Positions 1 to 8,573 of a stretch of 39,839 nt of DNA are shown one piece after another. The notes under the pieces are model-generated. The model was not told the DNA's origin, did not search any database, and was given only the letters and a program-made list of their open reading frames with translations. The position numbers and the translations under genes are program-made. Every line of letters begins with the position of its first letter. The first letter of the stretch is position 1. This DNA comes from a candidate division WWE3 bacterium. Its GTDB lineage: Bacteria > Patescibacteriota > WWE3 > UBA101185 > UBA10185. The DNA lies in assembly GCA_945897985.1 (NCBI GenBank), contig CAMDGN010000004.1, positions 1 through 39,839 on the forward strand. The letters run 5' to 3'.

Positions 1-54
1 AGTAAGTTTAAAAAAATAGAAAGAAAATTATAAATTTAAAGGAGGTGAATAAAT

Positions 55-243
55 ATGTGTTTAAATTGTGGATGTAAAATGTATGAAAATGATATGGGAT
101 CAACTGACACCATAACAACGGAAACTCTTGTTAAAGCTGCTAAGGCTATGAATCAAAATGCTGAAGTAACTTTAAAAAACATGCAGGAAGCTATTGAGGC
201 AATCTCGGTGGAGGATCTTCAAAAAGAAATCGACAAAGAATAA
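55..243 (+). CDS. small Cys-containing hypothetical protein (62 aa)
   Basis: ORF with strong SD (aaaggaggtgaataaatATG); N-terminus MCLNCGCKM. Confidence 0.65.
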   Translation: MCLNCGCKMYENDMGSTDTITTETLVKAAKAMNQNAEVTLKNMQEAIEAISVEDLQKEIDKE

Positions 244-248
244 ATAAA

Positions 249-325
249 TGGTGTGTCCGGCAGGAGTCGAACCCGCGACCTCAACTTCCGCAAAGTTGCA
301 TTCTATCCAACTGAACTACGGACAC
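249..325 (-). tRNA. tRNA-Arg(GCG), CCA encoded
   Basis: Reverse complement GTGTCCGTAGTTCAGTTGGATAGAATGCAACTTTGCGGAAGTTGAGGTCGCGGGTTCGACTCCTGCCGGACACACCA folds as a cloverleaf; anticodon loop TTGCGGA. Confidence 0.93.
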
Positions 326-346
326 ATCTTAAAATTAAATAGCAAA

Positions 347-958
347 TTACTTTTCGTCAGTTAAATTTAAATAAGGTTTTAGTTTAAAAATTATTATTTC
401 AAAAAAATCTTTGGGATGGAAATTCTTTTTATCTAAGTATTTATTTAACATCTCATCAATTTTAAATTTATTTGTATCATCAACGTAAACATAAACTCTA
501 CCAGGAATAGTATCTTTTGTGGTTATGATTATTAAATTTGGATTGTCTTCATAGAAAAAGAAATGATTAAACTCACCCCATCCAAAAAACATACCATCGT
601 ACTCAAAACCATTACTAAAAATTTTATATTCAATTTTTTTAGCCGGAGAATTTACAATTAGATTAAATAAAAATGCGAAACCAAGAATTAAGAATAGAAA
701 CATCCAGTCTCTAACAAGGATTAAAAATATTACAAATAAAATAACAAAAACCATTGCAGATCTAATAATTCTTTTTGGCATCTTATATGGAGCGATTGTT
801 ACATCCCAATTAAAGAGCTCTTCTTGAGGAACCTGCTTTACTCTCTTATCTTTATCTTCTGGAGTAACCTCTTCGTCATTTTTTACAACCTTGCTTGTAA
901 CATCATCGGTATACGGGGTTGTTAATTTTAGTAAATCTGTAAATTTTTTAATATCCAT
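347..958 (-). CDS. hypothetical membrane protein (2 TM segments); start trimmed to MDIKKF because the ORF-track N-terminus overlaps tRNA-Ser
   Basis: ORF; hydrophobic stretch IIRSAMVFVILFVIFLILVRDWMFLFLILGFAFLF. Confidence 0.6.
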   Translation of the reverse strand: MDIKKFTDLLKLTTPYTDDVTSKVVKNDEEVTPEDKDKRVKQVPQEELFNWDVTIAPYKMPKRIIRSAMVFVILFVIFLILVRDWMFLFLILGFAFLFNLIVNSPAKKIEYKIFSNGFEYDGMFFGWGEFNHFFFYEDNPNLIIITTKDTIPGRVYVYVDDTNKFKIDEMLNKYLDKKNFHPKDFFEIIIFKLKPYLNLTDEK

Positions 959-978
959 ACCTATATTGTAATTTAATT

Positions 979-1066
979 TGGCGGAGAGTACAGGATTCGA
1001 ACCTGTGGACGGGTATTCCCCGTCACGGATTAGCAATCCGCTGCATTGCCGCTCTGCCAACTCTCC
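979..1066 (-). tRNA. tRNA-Ser(GCT), CCA encoded
   Basis: Reverse complement GGAGAGTTGGCAGAGCGGCAATGCAGCGGATTGCTAATCCGTGACGGGGAATACCCGTCCACAGGTTCGAATCCTGTACTCTCCGCCA; long variable arm; loop TTGCTAA. Confidence 0.95.
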
Positions 1067-1118
1067 AAATCAAATCAATTAATATGAATTATACGACAAA
1101 TATAGCTGTTTTATCAAC

Positions 1119-1724
1119 CTAAGTTGTAAATAGAGTCAGTGACTTCACATCCTTATAACCTGCCGTAGCCAAAGCTTGTTTGGCCTGCCTAAGTGTTTCT
1201 CCAGTGGTTCGTAAGTCATCAACTAGAACAATATTTTGAAACTTGTTGGCTAAAAATTTTCCCAATCTAGTGGTGCAGAAAATGTCCTCTAGTTCTAACT
1301 CTCTCTGCCTCTTTCCAAGCGAAAAGAGAGGTTTAGTGTCAGTTTTGCGTTTTAAAATTTCATGACTGCTTACACCTAATTTCTTGGCAAATTCAGTGGA
1401 AATTAGGTCAGCTTGATTGAATTTTCTCTCAAACATTTTAAGTGAACTAATAGGAATAGGGCAGAGAAGAGTGTTTGCTGTGAACGAAAAATCGAGAATG
1501 GGCCGTCTTATAAGATACTTTAGGATATAGAAATTATAGGGAGGATACTTTGACATAAGCAGAATCTTAGACGCAGTCTCGTTATATTTATAAAGAGCTA
1601 TATCAAGCGAGAATCGTTCAGAAGTAGGAATTAAGCTATTGAAACACCTGTCACAAATAACATCGGTTTTTCTTCTACTACAGATATAGCAACTACTACT
1701 CAAAAATTTAGCAAAGTTATCCAT
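1119..1724 (-). CDS. comF: ComF family amidophosphoribosyltransferase-like protein
   Basis: N-terminal CxxC-type Cys pairs (CYICSRRKTDVICDRC) and PRPP motif IVLVDDLRTTGETL. Confidence 0.85.
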   Translation of the reverse strand: MDNFAKFLSSSCYICSRRKTDVICDRCFNSLIPTSERFSLDIALYKYNETASKILLMSKYPPYNFYILKYLIRRPILDFSFTANTLLCPIPISSLKMFERKFNQADLISTEFAKKLGVSSHEILKRKTDTKPLFSLGKRQRELELEDIFCTTRLGKFLANKFQNIVLVDDLRTTGETLRQAKQALATAGYKDVKSLTLFTT

Positions 1725-1738
1725 AAGTTATCCTACAC

Positions 1739-1747
1739 TTATCCACA
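1739..1747 (+). promoter_or_regulatory. perfect consensus DnaA box TTATCCACA upstream of comF
   Basis: Exact match TTATCCACA. Confidence 0.55.
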
Positions 1748-1786
1748 ATCGCTTAAACGTTGTTATTTCAATTTATAATAGACACA

Positions 1787-1826
1787 TAACCTATATTATT
1801 TACTATATATTAACCTATATTATTTA
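1787..1826. repeat. 24-bp period direct repeat: two copies of TAACCTATATTATTTA
   Basis: Exact 16-bp copies at 1787-1802 and 1811-1826. Confidence 0.8.
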
Positions 1827-1852
1827 GTACGGAATTTTGAGGGTTTAATGCA

Positions 1853-1886
1853 AAGAAAAGGGCTCCCTTGCGGGAGCCCTTTTCTT
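1853..1886 (-). terminator. Rho-independent terminator of ssrA
   Basis: 15-bp perfect stem AAGAAAAGGGCTCCC-ttgc-GGGAGCCCTTTTCTT; on the minus strand the loop is GCAA and a T-run follows. Confidence 0.9.
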
Positions 1887-1902
1887 CATTGATGATTATA
1901 TA

Positions 1903-2289
1903 TGGTGGAGATGGCGAGAATCGAACTCGCGTGTTAAGTACCAATCAATAAACCAGTTTACAAGCTTTGAAAGTTAAGTTGTCTCGAAGTAGGAATAACT
2001 AACAATTCCTATTTACACTTCAAAGCTTTTTATTTTTCCCTTTTTCGGGAGTAAAAAATTAAATCAAAAGCAAATTTAATTTCGGCACCTTAATTTTATA
2101 AAGCCTTACTAAACCCTCTTAAGGTAAAAATTTAGAGACTTTTAGCCGTTATTAATTAAGCTAAAGCACCAACTAAAGCTGGTTCAAAAGAGTATTCTTC
2201 TGCATTTATGTTTTTGATATTTTTGAAAGGTATTATCAACCTTGCCTGCTAGCCTACCTTGATAAATAATCAAAGCCAAATACATCCCC
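1903..2289 (-). ncRNA. ssrA: tmRNA (single-piece), tag peptide AEEYSFEPALVGALA
   Basis: 5' GGGGATG pairs with 3' CATCTCC-ACCA; T-arm GGTTCGATTCTCGCC-like 3' end; tag ORF GCAGAAGAATACTCTTTTGAACCAGCTTTAGTTGGTGCTTTAGCTTAA at 2203-2156; adjacent to smpB. Confidence 0.92.
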
Positions 2290-2302
2290 TCTATAGAGCT
2301 AT

Positions 2303-2331
2303 ATTATACTGTTTTAATTGATAAAAATCAA
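2303..2331 (-). promoter_or_regulatory. sigma70-type promoter for ssrA
   Basis: Minus strand TTGATT - 17 bp - TATAAT just upstream of the tmRNA 5' end. Confidence 0.8.
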
Positions 2332-2334
2332 AAT

Positions 2335-2793
2335 TTAGACCCAAGTCCCAGCCTGCTTCTTCTCTCGCTCAAGCTCTCTTTTAAGCTGTCTTTCTTTGGT
2401 GACAACCTTTTTTTCAAACTCCTTTTTTCCTTTGACAACAGCTATCTCTAGTTTAAATAGACCATGCTCCATTCGTAGATTTAAAGGAATACAACTTTTT
2501 CCTTTTTGAGAAATCTCTGAAACAATGTTTGAGATTTCCTTCTTATTTAGAAGCAGTATTTTAGTTTTGGAAAGATCTTGGTCTTCAATTTTTTGAGAAA
2601 TTTTGGAATACCTGCCTATGTAAAAATTAATTACTTGAAGCTTTTTATCAATAACGTTGACATAGGAACCTTCAAGTCTCCCTTTTCCCTCCCTCAATGC
2701 TTTCGCCTCATAACCTAAAAGTTTTATTCCGCAGGTGTATTTATCAAGAATCTGATACTCAAAATAGGCTTTTTTGTTTGTCAAAATAATCAT
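2335..2793 (-). CDS. smpB: SsrA-binding protein SmpB
   Basis: GIKLLGYEAKALREGKGRLEGSYV...RQLKRELEREKKQ; adjacent to ssrA. Confidence 0.95.
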   Translation of the reverse strand: MIILTNKKAYFEYQILDKYTCGIKLLGYEAKALREGKGRLEGSYVNVIDKKLQVINFYIGRYSKISQKIEDQDLSKTKILLLNKKEISNIVSEISQKGKSCIPLNLRMEHGLFKLEIAVVKGKKEFEKKVVTKERQLKRELEREKKQAGTWV

Positions 2794-4478
2794 AAATCCA
2801 ATTCTACTAATTTAGAGTTAGAAATAAAGATTATCTTTTTGTCTTTTAGAATTACAAAATCAGTAATTTTTTCATTAAATGAAGGGTCAGAATAAATGTT
2901 CTTTAAGTCCCCCTCTTTTGAGTATTGGAAAATTTTATTCTCAGAAACAAAATAATTGTTGGAAAGATTTGAATCTATAAACATTTTGTTAAAAGTATAT
3001 TTTGAATTATTAAATTTAAGATCTTGTAGAATTCCTTTAGTAAATTTCAATAAATTTGAATCTTTATCCAAGACATAAATATCGTAATCAATTGCTAAGT
3101 CTCTGGCATCCTTAATCTTGTCACTTTCAGCCCAAAGCTCCCTTGCTGGCGTATCTGAATTAGAGTCAACTCTAGTAATTTTGTTATCCTTTAATTCATA
3201 AATAAACCCCATGTAAACTCTAGGAATTCCAATCTCACCTAATTTAATTTCAGCATCATTTTTATTCATATCGGGTGCAAAATAATAAACAGTTGAATTA
3301 TTGATTACAGTAAGTGATTTGGTAAATCTGTCTATATGAATTGGTTTATCAATTTTAGTTTCATAGGAATCAAACTTCAATTCAGAAACTTTTGATGAGT
3401 ACACCTTTGAAGTATCTTGATCCAAAATATAATAGTTATCATTAAAAATAATAAATGAATTTAATTTAATTCTTGGGTTTACTTCTTTGAAATCATATAG
3501 AACTTTATAGGTAACCTCTTTTACATTATTAACTTGGTTATACTTTGATTTTAATTTAGTTAACAATTCTTCTTTAGAATTAACATTTGAATCATTAACT
3601 TTTTGAATTTGAGTTAATAATTTTTCGCTAAAAGAACTTGGTTCTTCCCCGGTAGTTTGAATCAAAAAATTTGTTTCGGAAATAAGACCATTAAAATACT
3701 CAAGATTTTTTCTTTCTTGATAGCCTTGATAATATCTATATCCAAAAAATGAAAAGGAAATAAGAGACACCAGTAAAATGAAGTTGATATTTTTAGAAAT
3801 AAATTTTGAAGTTTGTTTGGCGTATTTTTTTGACCTGGTTCCTACAACGGTTTTTACATTTTGTGTGGCACCTTTGAAAAACATGAATATTAAGGAACTG
3901 CTTGTTGGTTCTAAATCCTCTTCATCAAATTTTAGATTTCTGGATAGAAGATCTTGATTAATAAATTTCTCATAAAATTTTTCAGTTGAAAAAATCAAAA
4001 CATCGCTGTGTTTTACATTTCCTTGAGTACTTCCAAAATAACCTTCGGATGCAAATTCTAAATCATTAATCGCACCGTCACGAACCAAAGTTGCATAGGT
4101 TTTTCCATATCTCACAATTGAAAGTTTATTTTCAAAAAATATTCCACAAATTAAATTTAGATCTAATTTATTTTTTTCAGAAGCTTTTAAGATTTTGATT
4201 AGTTTATGTTTAATACTTAAAATTGCTTCCTCAGCAACTTGATTATTTGATTGAAACTCCTTTTTAAAAAAGTAGTCATGAAATACATCTTTAATAAGTT
4301 GTGATACTAACCTACTTTCAAAAATCTCTTCAGAGTTTAATTCATAAACAATTAAAATTTGAGGCAGATCAACATCCTCTTCGTGAAAATTTAAAACCTC
4401 CACTCCTGAAAATCTATTTAATTTTTCTGGTAATTTTGGCGAAAAAATTTGAGTTCGAAAATCGAGTAGGTGTTTCAT
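2790..4478 (-). CDS. membrane protein: N-terminal phosphatase(PP2C)-like region, single TM, C-terminal repeat/propeller-like domain
   Basis: LICGIFFENKLSIVRYGKTYATLVRDGAIND resembles a degenerate PP2C core; TM INFILLVSLISFSFFGYRYY; repeated Y/F-x-LD-like blades toward the C-terminus. Confidence 0.45.
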   Translation of the reverse strand: MKHLLDFRTQIFSPKLPEKLNRFSGVEVLNFHEEDVDLPQILIVYELNSEEIFESRLVSQLIKDVFHDYFFKKEFQSNNQVAEEAILSIKHKLIKILKASEKNKLDLNLICGIFFENKLSIVRYGKTYATLVRDGAINDLEFASEGYFGSTQGNVKHSDVLIFSTEKFYEKFINQDLLSRNLKFDEEDLEPTSSSLIFMFFKGATQNVKTVVGTRSKKYAKQTSKFISKNINFILLVSLISFSFFGYRYYQGYQERKNLEYFNGLISETNFLIQTTGEEPSSFSEKLLTQIQKVNDSNVNSKEELLTKLKSKYNQVNNVKEVTYKVLYDFKEVNPRIKLNSFIIFNDNYYILDQDTSKVYSSKVSELKFDSYETKIDKPIHIDRFTKSLTVINNSTVYYFAPDMNKNDAEIKLGEIGIPRVYMGFIYELKDNKITRVDSNSDTPARELWAESDKIKDARDLAIDYDIYVLDKDSNLLKFTKGILQDLKFNNSKYTFNKMFIDSNLSNNYFVSENKIFQYSKEGDLKNIYSDPSFNEKITDFVILKDKKIIFISNSKLVELDL

Positions 4479-4501
4479 ATTATTAGTTATATTTTAGCAA
4501 T

Positions 4502-4717
4502 TTAATTGAAAAAGAATTGTAGTAAAAAACTTCCTGAGATGAAAACCAGGATTGCGATTAAGATTAAAAATAACGGATAAGCTTTTGATTTATAATTATC
4601 TTGTAAATCAACTAAGTTTCTTAAAACTAAAAGAGTAAAAATTAAGCTAAATAAAGCAATAATAATTTTCACTATTCTAAAAACATTTTCGATTGTAATT
4701 AAATTTATGAAATCCAT
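4502..4717 (-). CDS. small two-TM membrane protein (71 aa)
   Basis: ORF with two hydrophobic segments. Confidence 0.6.
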   Translation of the reverse strand: MDFINLITIENVFRIVKIIIALFSLIFTLLVLRNLVDLQDNYKSKAYPLFLILIAILVFISGSFLLQFFFN

Positions 4718-4718
4718 A

Positions 4719-5252
4719 TTATTTATGATGTGCTCCTCTAGTTAAATCTGAAATTACGTCTTGAATTTCGTTTGAATTATAAATATATTCAAAATCAATA
4801 TTTGGATTATCTCCTGAAGTTAAAATATTTAAAGTTGCAAGGCCAAATAAGAAAGAAAGAAAACCTTCATTCTTAATATTAACGCTTTGAATATTTTTAA
4901 TTTGACACTCGGTTATGCTTTTAATTCCCAATTCACTAAACTCAAAATCAAGTAACCTTTGGTCAGAAATTATATTTACAGAATAAAACCAGTTGAAGTA
5001 TCTATTAAGACCATAAGCTAGAGCCATGATTGTAAGTGAAATTCTAGAAAAATCTAAAACCGAAGCTAAGTCTTTATTTGTCACAAAGCTAGGAATATAA
5101 TCTCCCAAAAAGATTAATAGCCCTATTACTAATGTAAATAATATCAACCAAGGAAGCTCTAAAACAAAACCTCTTCGAAGTATTTTAAGAACTTTTTCAT
5201 CTGGATTTTGAGTACAGAAAAGTTGCGGCTCGACTCTTTGATCGTTAATCAT
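4719..5252 (-). CDS. PH-like (bPH2/YdbT-type) membrane protein; start trimmed to MINDQRVEPQLF
   Basis: Paired TM then SVNIISDQRLLDFEFSELGIKSITECQIKNIQSVNIKNEGFLSFLFGLATLNI, typical of membrane-flanked PH-like domains. Confidence 0.65.
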   Translation of the reverse strand: MINDQRVEPQLFCTQNPDEKVLKILRRGFVLELPWLILFTLVIGLLIFLGDYIPSFVTNKDLASVLDFSRISLTIMALAYGLNRYFNWFYSVNIISDQRLLDFEFSELGIKSITECQIKNIQSVNIKNEGFLSFLFGLATLNILTSGDNPNIDFEYIYNSNEIQDVISDLTRGAHHK

Positions 5253-5289
5253 ATTGGATAGATTATAGCCTAGAATTTTAACTGAAACA

Positions 5290-7098
5290 TTACTTTTTAA
5301 CTTCAATATCAAAAAGTCTTGATTTGAATGAAATATAACCAGGAGCTCTTAAATTTGCGACTGTTTTAAAAACGCCTCCTTCAATTGAAACCGAGCCTCT
5401 ATTGGTTTGAAGTTTTACAAGTGAAGTCTGTCCATTACTTCCAATATCAACTGAAACATCGCTAACTGAGCTATAACTCTCACCAAGCTCTTCCGCTCGA
5501 TCCTTCATGGCTGCTGTTGAATAAGGATTTCCACCAAAGCAGTTATTAACTGAAGGAGAAATTCTATCTTTATCACTTGAATTTCCTTTTCTCCAAACTA
5601 CCCATGCGTTAAGAATGTCAGCCATCTCTTTTTCGGAAAGCCATGGGGTCGATCTTCCGCAAGTGCTAGAAGTTGTGGAGTAACTCTGGGTATACCAAGC
5701 CTTATAAAACCACGGCGATCCCGCAACTTTTTCGTAAGCAGCTCCAGGCCAAGATCCGCTTTTTGTATCCCACCCAGTACCATTAACATAGCCGCCAGTA
5801 GTTGAAGAAAATTGAGATGTTACTGGATTATTTAAAATCTCATCTTTGGTCTCGTCAACAGCTTGCTTCCATTTACTTGGAACATTTTTAGCTTTTGAAG
5901 CGTTATAAACCTGACAAGCCTCGGTAATACAAATAGGTTTAGATGATTTATAAGCATAAGTTCTAGCAGCAATAGCTTGAGCTTTTAGAGCTTCTAATGG
6001 CCAATCACTAGGCATTTCGGCAATTCCATATAAGTAATATTGAAAATCTAAGGTTCCTACACCTTTAACTGAGATTGTTTTGGGGAAATCTTCTTTTTCT
6101 ACAACATCGACTTTGTAATAGTACTTAAGAATATCTTTGTATTTCTGTCCAGAGTTGGCTCTACCCAAAGCCCCATACTGACTCATTCCATTATAGTGAG
6201 TGAAAGCTCCATAAGACATTAAAGCAAAAGCCGGAGTATAAGGAGGGGTTGGGAGTGAATAACTTGGAGGAGCGTAATCACCAATTGAACCAGACACATC
6301 GTCACCATTTTTTTCTCTTAAGATTGATTGTTGTTTATCAGATAAAGCCTGAATTGAAGCACTAATATCTTTTAACTCATCTTCGACATCCGATTGCTTA
6401 TCTTTCAAATTGGACAGGGTTCCAGAAAGATTGCTCTTCTGGGAATTTAACTTGGTCTTCGCTGCAAGAAATTTTTGAAAGCTAGCCTCAAGATCTTTTT
6501 TTGCCTTCTCAGCTTCATTTTTGTTATTCTCATAATCAACAATTTCTTTGGATAAAATTTTAATCGTATCCACAATCAATGAATTTATTTTTTCTTGAGC
6601 AGTTAGCTCAACAGAAATTTGTGAGAACGAAGCTTCATCTGCTCCTATTAAAAACTCCAAGTCATTAGATGTTTTTGAATAATAATAAGATTTAATAATT
6701 GAATCTCTTAATGAAAATTTTTGATTTAAAATATCCCTTCTATCATTTAAATTCTTTTCAATTTTTGTAATTTCAGTAGATATTTTATTCAAAGTGGTTT
6801 CAATTTGATTAATTTGAGAAACAGTAGTTGAGAGTTGTGAAGACAAATTATTTATTTGAGAATTAACAGCATCTTTTTGAGAAAGAATTTCTTCTAACTG
6901 GTCTGTGAATTCATTTTTTGATTTAGTTAAACTTTCTTTCTTTTTTTCATAGCAAGACAGCTTTTCATCTAGATTTGAAATTGATTCGCAGGCGTCTTTT
7001 GCTGAAACAAAGTCTAGAAAATAAGCTGAGAAAATAAAAACATTAACAAGTATCAAAAAATATCTTAGTATATAAGAGTTAGAGAATAACTTGCCCAT
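5290..7098 (-). CDS. secreted coiled-coil protein with C-terminal SpoIID/LytB domain
   Basis: Signal peptide, long coiled coil (QLEEILSQKDAVNSQINNLSSQL...), then SHYNGMSQYGALGRANSG...EMPSDWPLEALKAQAIAARTYA. Confidence 0.8.
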   Translation of the reverse strand: MGKLFSNSYILRYFLILVNVFIFSAYFLDFVSAKDACESISNLDEKLSCYEKKKESLTKSKNEFTDQLEEILSQKDAVNSQINNLSSQLSTTVSQINQIETTLNKISTEITKIEKNLNDRRDILNQKFSLRDSIIKSYYYSKTSNDLEFLIGADEASFSQISVELTAQEKINSLIVDTIKILSKEIVDYENNKNEAEKAKKDLEASFQKFLAAKTKLNSQKSNLSGTLSNLKDKQSDVEDELKDISASIQALSDKQQSILREKNGDDVSGSIGDYAPPSYSLPTPPYTPAFALMSYGAFTHYNGMSQYGALGRANSGQKYKDILKYYYKVDVVEKEDFPKTISVKGVGTLDFQYYLYGIAEMPSDWPLEALKAQAIAARTYAYKSSKPICITEACQVYNASKAKNVPSKWKQAVDETKDEILNNPVTSQFSSTTGGYVNGTGWDTKSGSWPGAAYEKVAGSPWFYKAWYTQSYSTTSSTCGRSTPWLSEKEMADILNAWVVWRKGNSSDKDRISPSVNNCFGGNPYSTAAMKDRAEELGESYSSVSDVSVDIGSNGQTSLVKLQTNRGSVSIEGGVFKTVANLRAPGYISFKSRLFDIEVKK

Positions 7099-8524
7099 GA
7101 AAAAATTATATCAATATAACAAAATTTTAATTGTTTTCATTTTCTTTCTTTTACCATTTAAAGTAAATGCGATAATTGAGGATGTACCAGGATCAACATG
7201 TAAGTTTGCCACACCTGGAGAAAAAGTAACTCTAAGTTCTCTAGAAATAGTTTATACAGGTGGAACCTATATAGACTACTTTGTCCCGGTGGGAACTAGA
7301 TCTAGAGTTTATAATTTAGTATGTGTTGAAGCTCCAAAGTACGATATATCCGGACGTACCCTAGTATTAGCAACAGGAAAAATTTACTACCCAATTAAAG
7401 ATGCTGGCTCTCGTTCACAATTTAGGTGTTATGAGGGCGACTGCCGCTCCCCTAGTGCTACTAGTTATACTTCACTAGATGCTTGTATGAGCAGTATTAC
7501 TCAAAAATACTACTCCGTCACCAATAATGATTTCTACGCAACACAAGCAGCTTGTGTTGATTCAGAATCTACTTCAGGCACAGGAGGAACATTAGAGTCC
7601 GGGGGTTGTTATTATGCCTCACCATATTCAGGTAGACAGACAAGTCTTGTAGCAAAAAATAGTATTTTGGGTTCAGACCCAGATATTAGATGCTCATGTG
7701 CCACTAATGCAAACGCAAGGGTAGCGTGGGATGTCTTTATTGAAGGTCCCGATGGTTCAATAATTAGAAGTTACTACGTAGGACCAGGTTCTCCGGGAGT
7801 ACCTGGATATGATGCAACTGCCTTTAATGCAGCAAAAAACAGATGCTTTGATGAAAACACTAACAGATTTTATAGCCCAACAACCAGTAGTTGTTATAGC
7901 TCACTAGACGCCTGTAAAACAGCTACAGCTACTGCAACAGATTTGGAATGTACTGAAACACAGAAAAACAACTTATTTTTAAAACTACCACCAACTAAAA
8001 TAGAGTATACTGCTACTCAAGAAGGGGATAAAAGAACCCAATTTTTAAGATGCGTCGCGAGATCTAGAACCAACACCGATAAGATGTGTATAAATGAAGT
8101 TTTTGGTTCCGGATTAACCAGCACTACTTACGATAATTCTAATTTCTATAGATGCCGTTGTCAGCCAAACACATCTGGAATTCTTTGCACAATTAGAGGT
8201 CTTGGTAGTTATCCTTGCACGGAAATATGCTCTCTTACACCTTCAGGTTTTAGTACAACAACACGTACTCAAGAGGTAGTGATTAGCTCCCCACTTATAT
8301 TCATTAAAGTCTTAAGCAATTTCCTTTTCTATGCTGCAATTGTTCTTTTTATAATAAATTTCCTAATAGCTGGTCTTGCTTATGTAAAATCAAAGGGAGA
8401 TCCTACTGCTTTAAAAGCCGCCCAGGCTAGAATCACAAACTCAATCGGAGGATTTGTCTTCATCTTGCTAGTTGGAGCTCTTCTTAACTACCTAGTCGCA
8501 AGACTCACAGCTGCCGGGTTCTAA
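7097..8524 (+). CDS. signal peptide + Cys-rich ectodomain + C-terminal two-TM VirB2/TrbC-like pilin domain
   Basis: MKKLYQYNKILIVFIFFLLPFKVNA signal; many Cys; C-terminus SPLIFIKVLSNFLFYAAIVLFIINFLIAGLAYVKSKGDPTALKAAQARITNSIGGFVFILLVGALLNYL. Confidence 0.7.
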   Translation: MKKLYQYNKILIVFIFFLLPFKVNAIIEDVPGSTCKFATPGEKVTLSSLEIVYTGGTYIDYFVPVGTRSRVYNLVCVEAPKYDISGRTLVLATGKIYYPIKDAGSRSQFRCYEGDCRSPSATSYTSLDACMSSITQKYYSVTNNDFYATQAACVDSESTSGTGGTLESGGCYYASPYSGRQTSLVAKNSILGSDPDIRCSCATNANARVAWDVFIEGPDGSIIRSYYVGPGSPGVPGYDATAFNAAKNRCFDENTNRFYSPTTSSCYSSLDACKTATATATDLECTETQKNNLFLKLPPTKIEYTATQEGDKRTQFLRCVARSRTNTDKMCINEVFGSGLTSTTYDNSNFYRCRCQPNTSGILCTIRGLGSYPCTEICSLTPSGFSTTTRTQEVVISSPLIFIKVLSNFLFYAAIVLFIINFLIAGLAYVKSKGDPTALKAAQARITNSIGGFVFILLVGALLNYLVARLTAAGF

Positions 8525-8573
8525 GCTTAAAGATTGAAATAATACGCAACCTATAATATACTTACCACCTATT

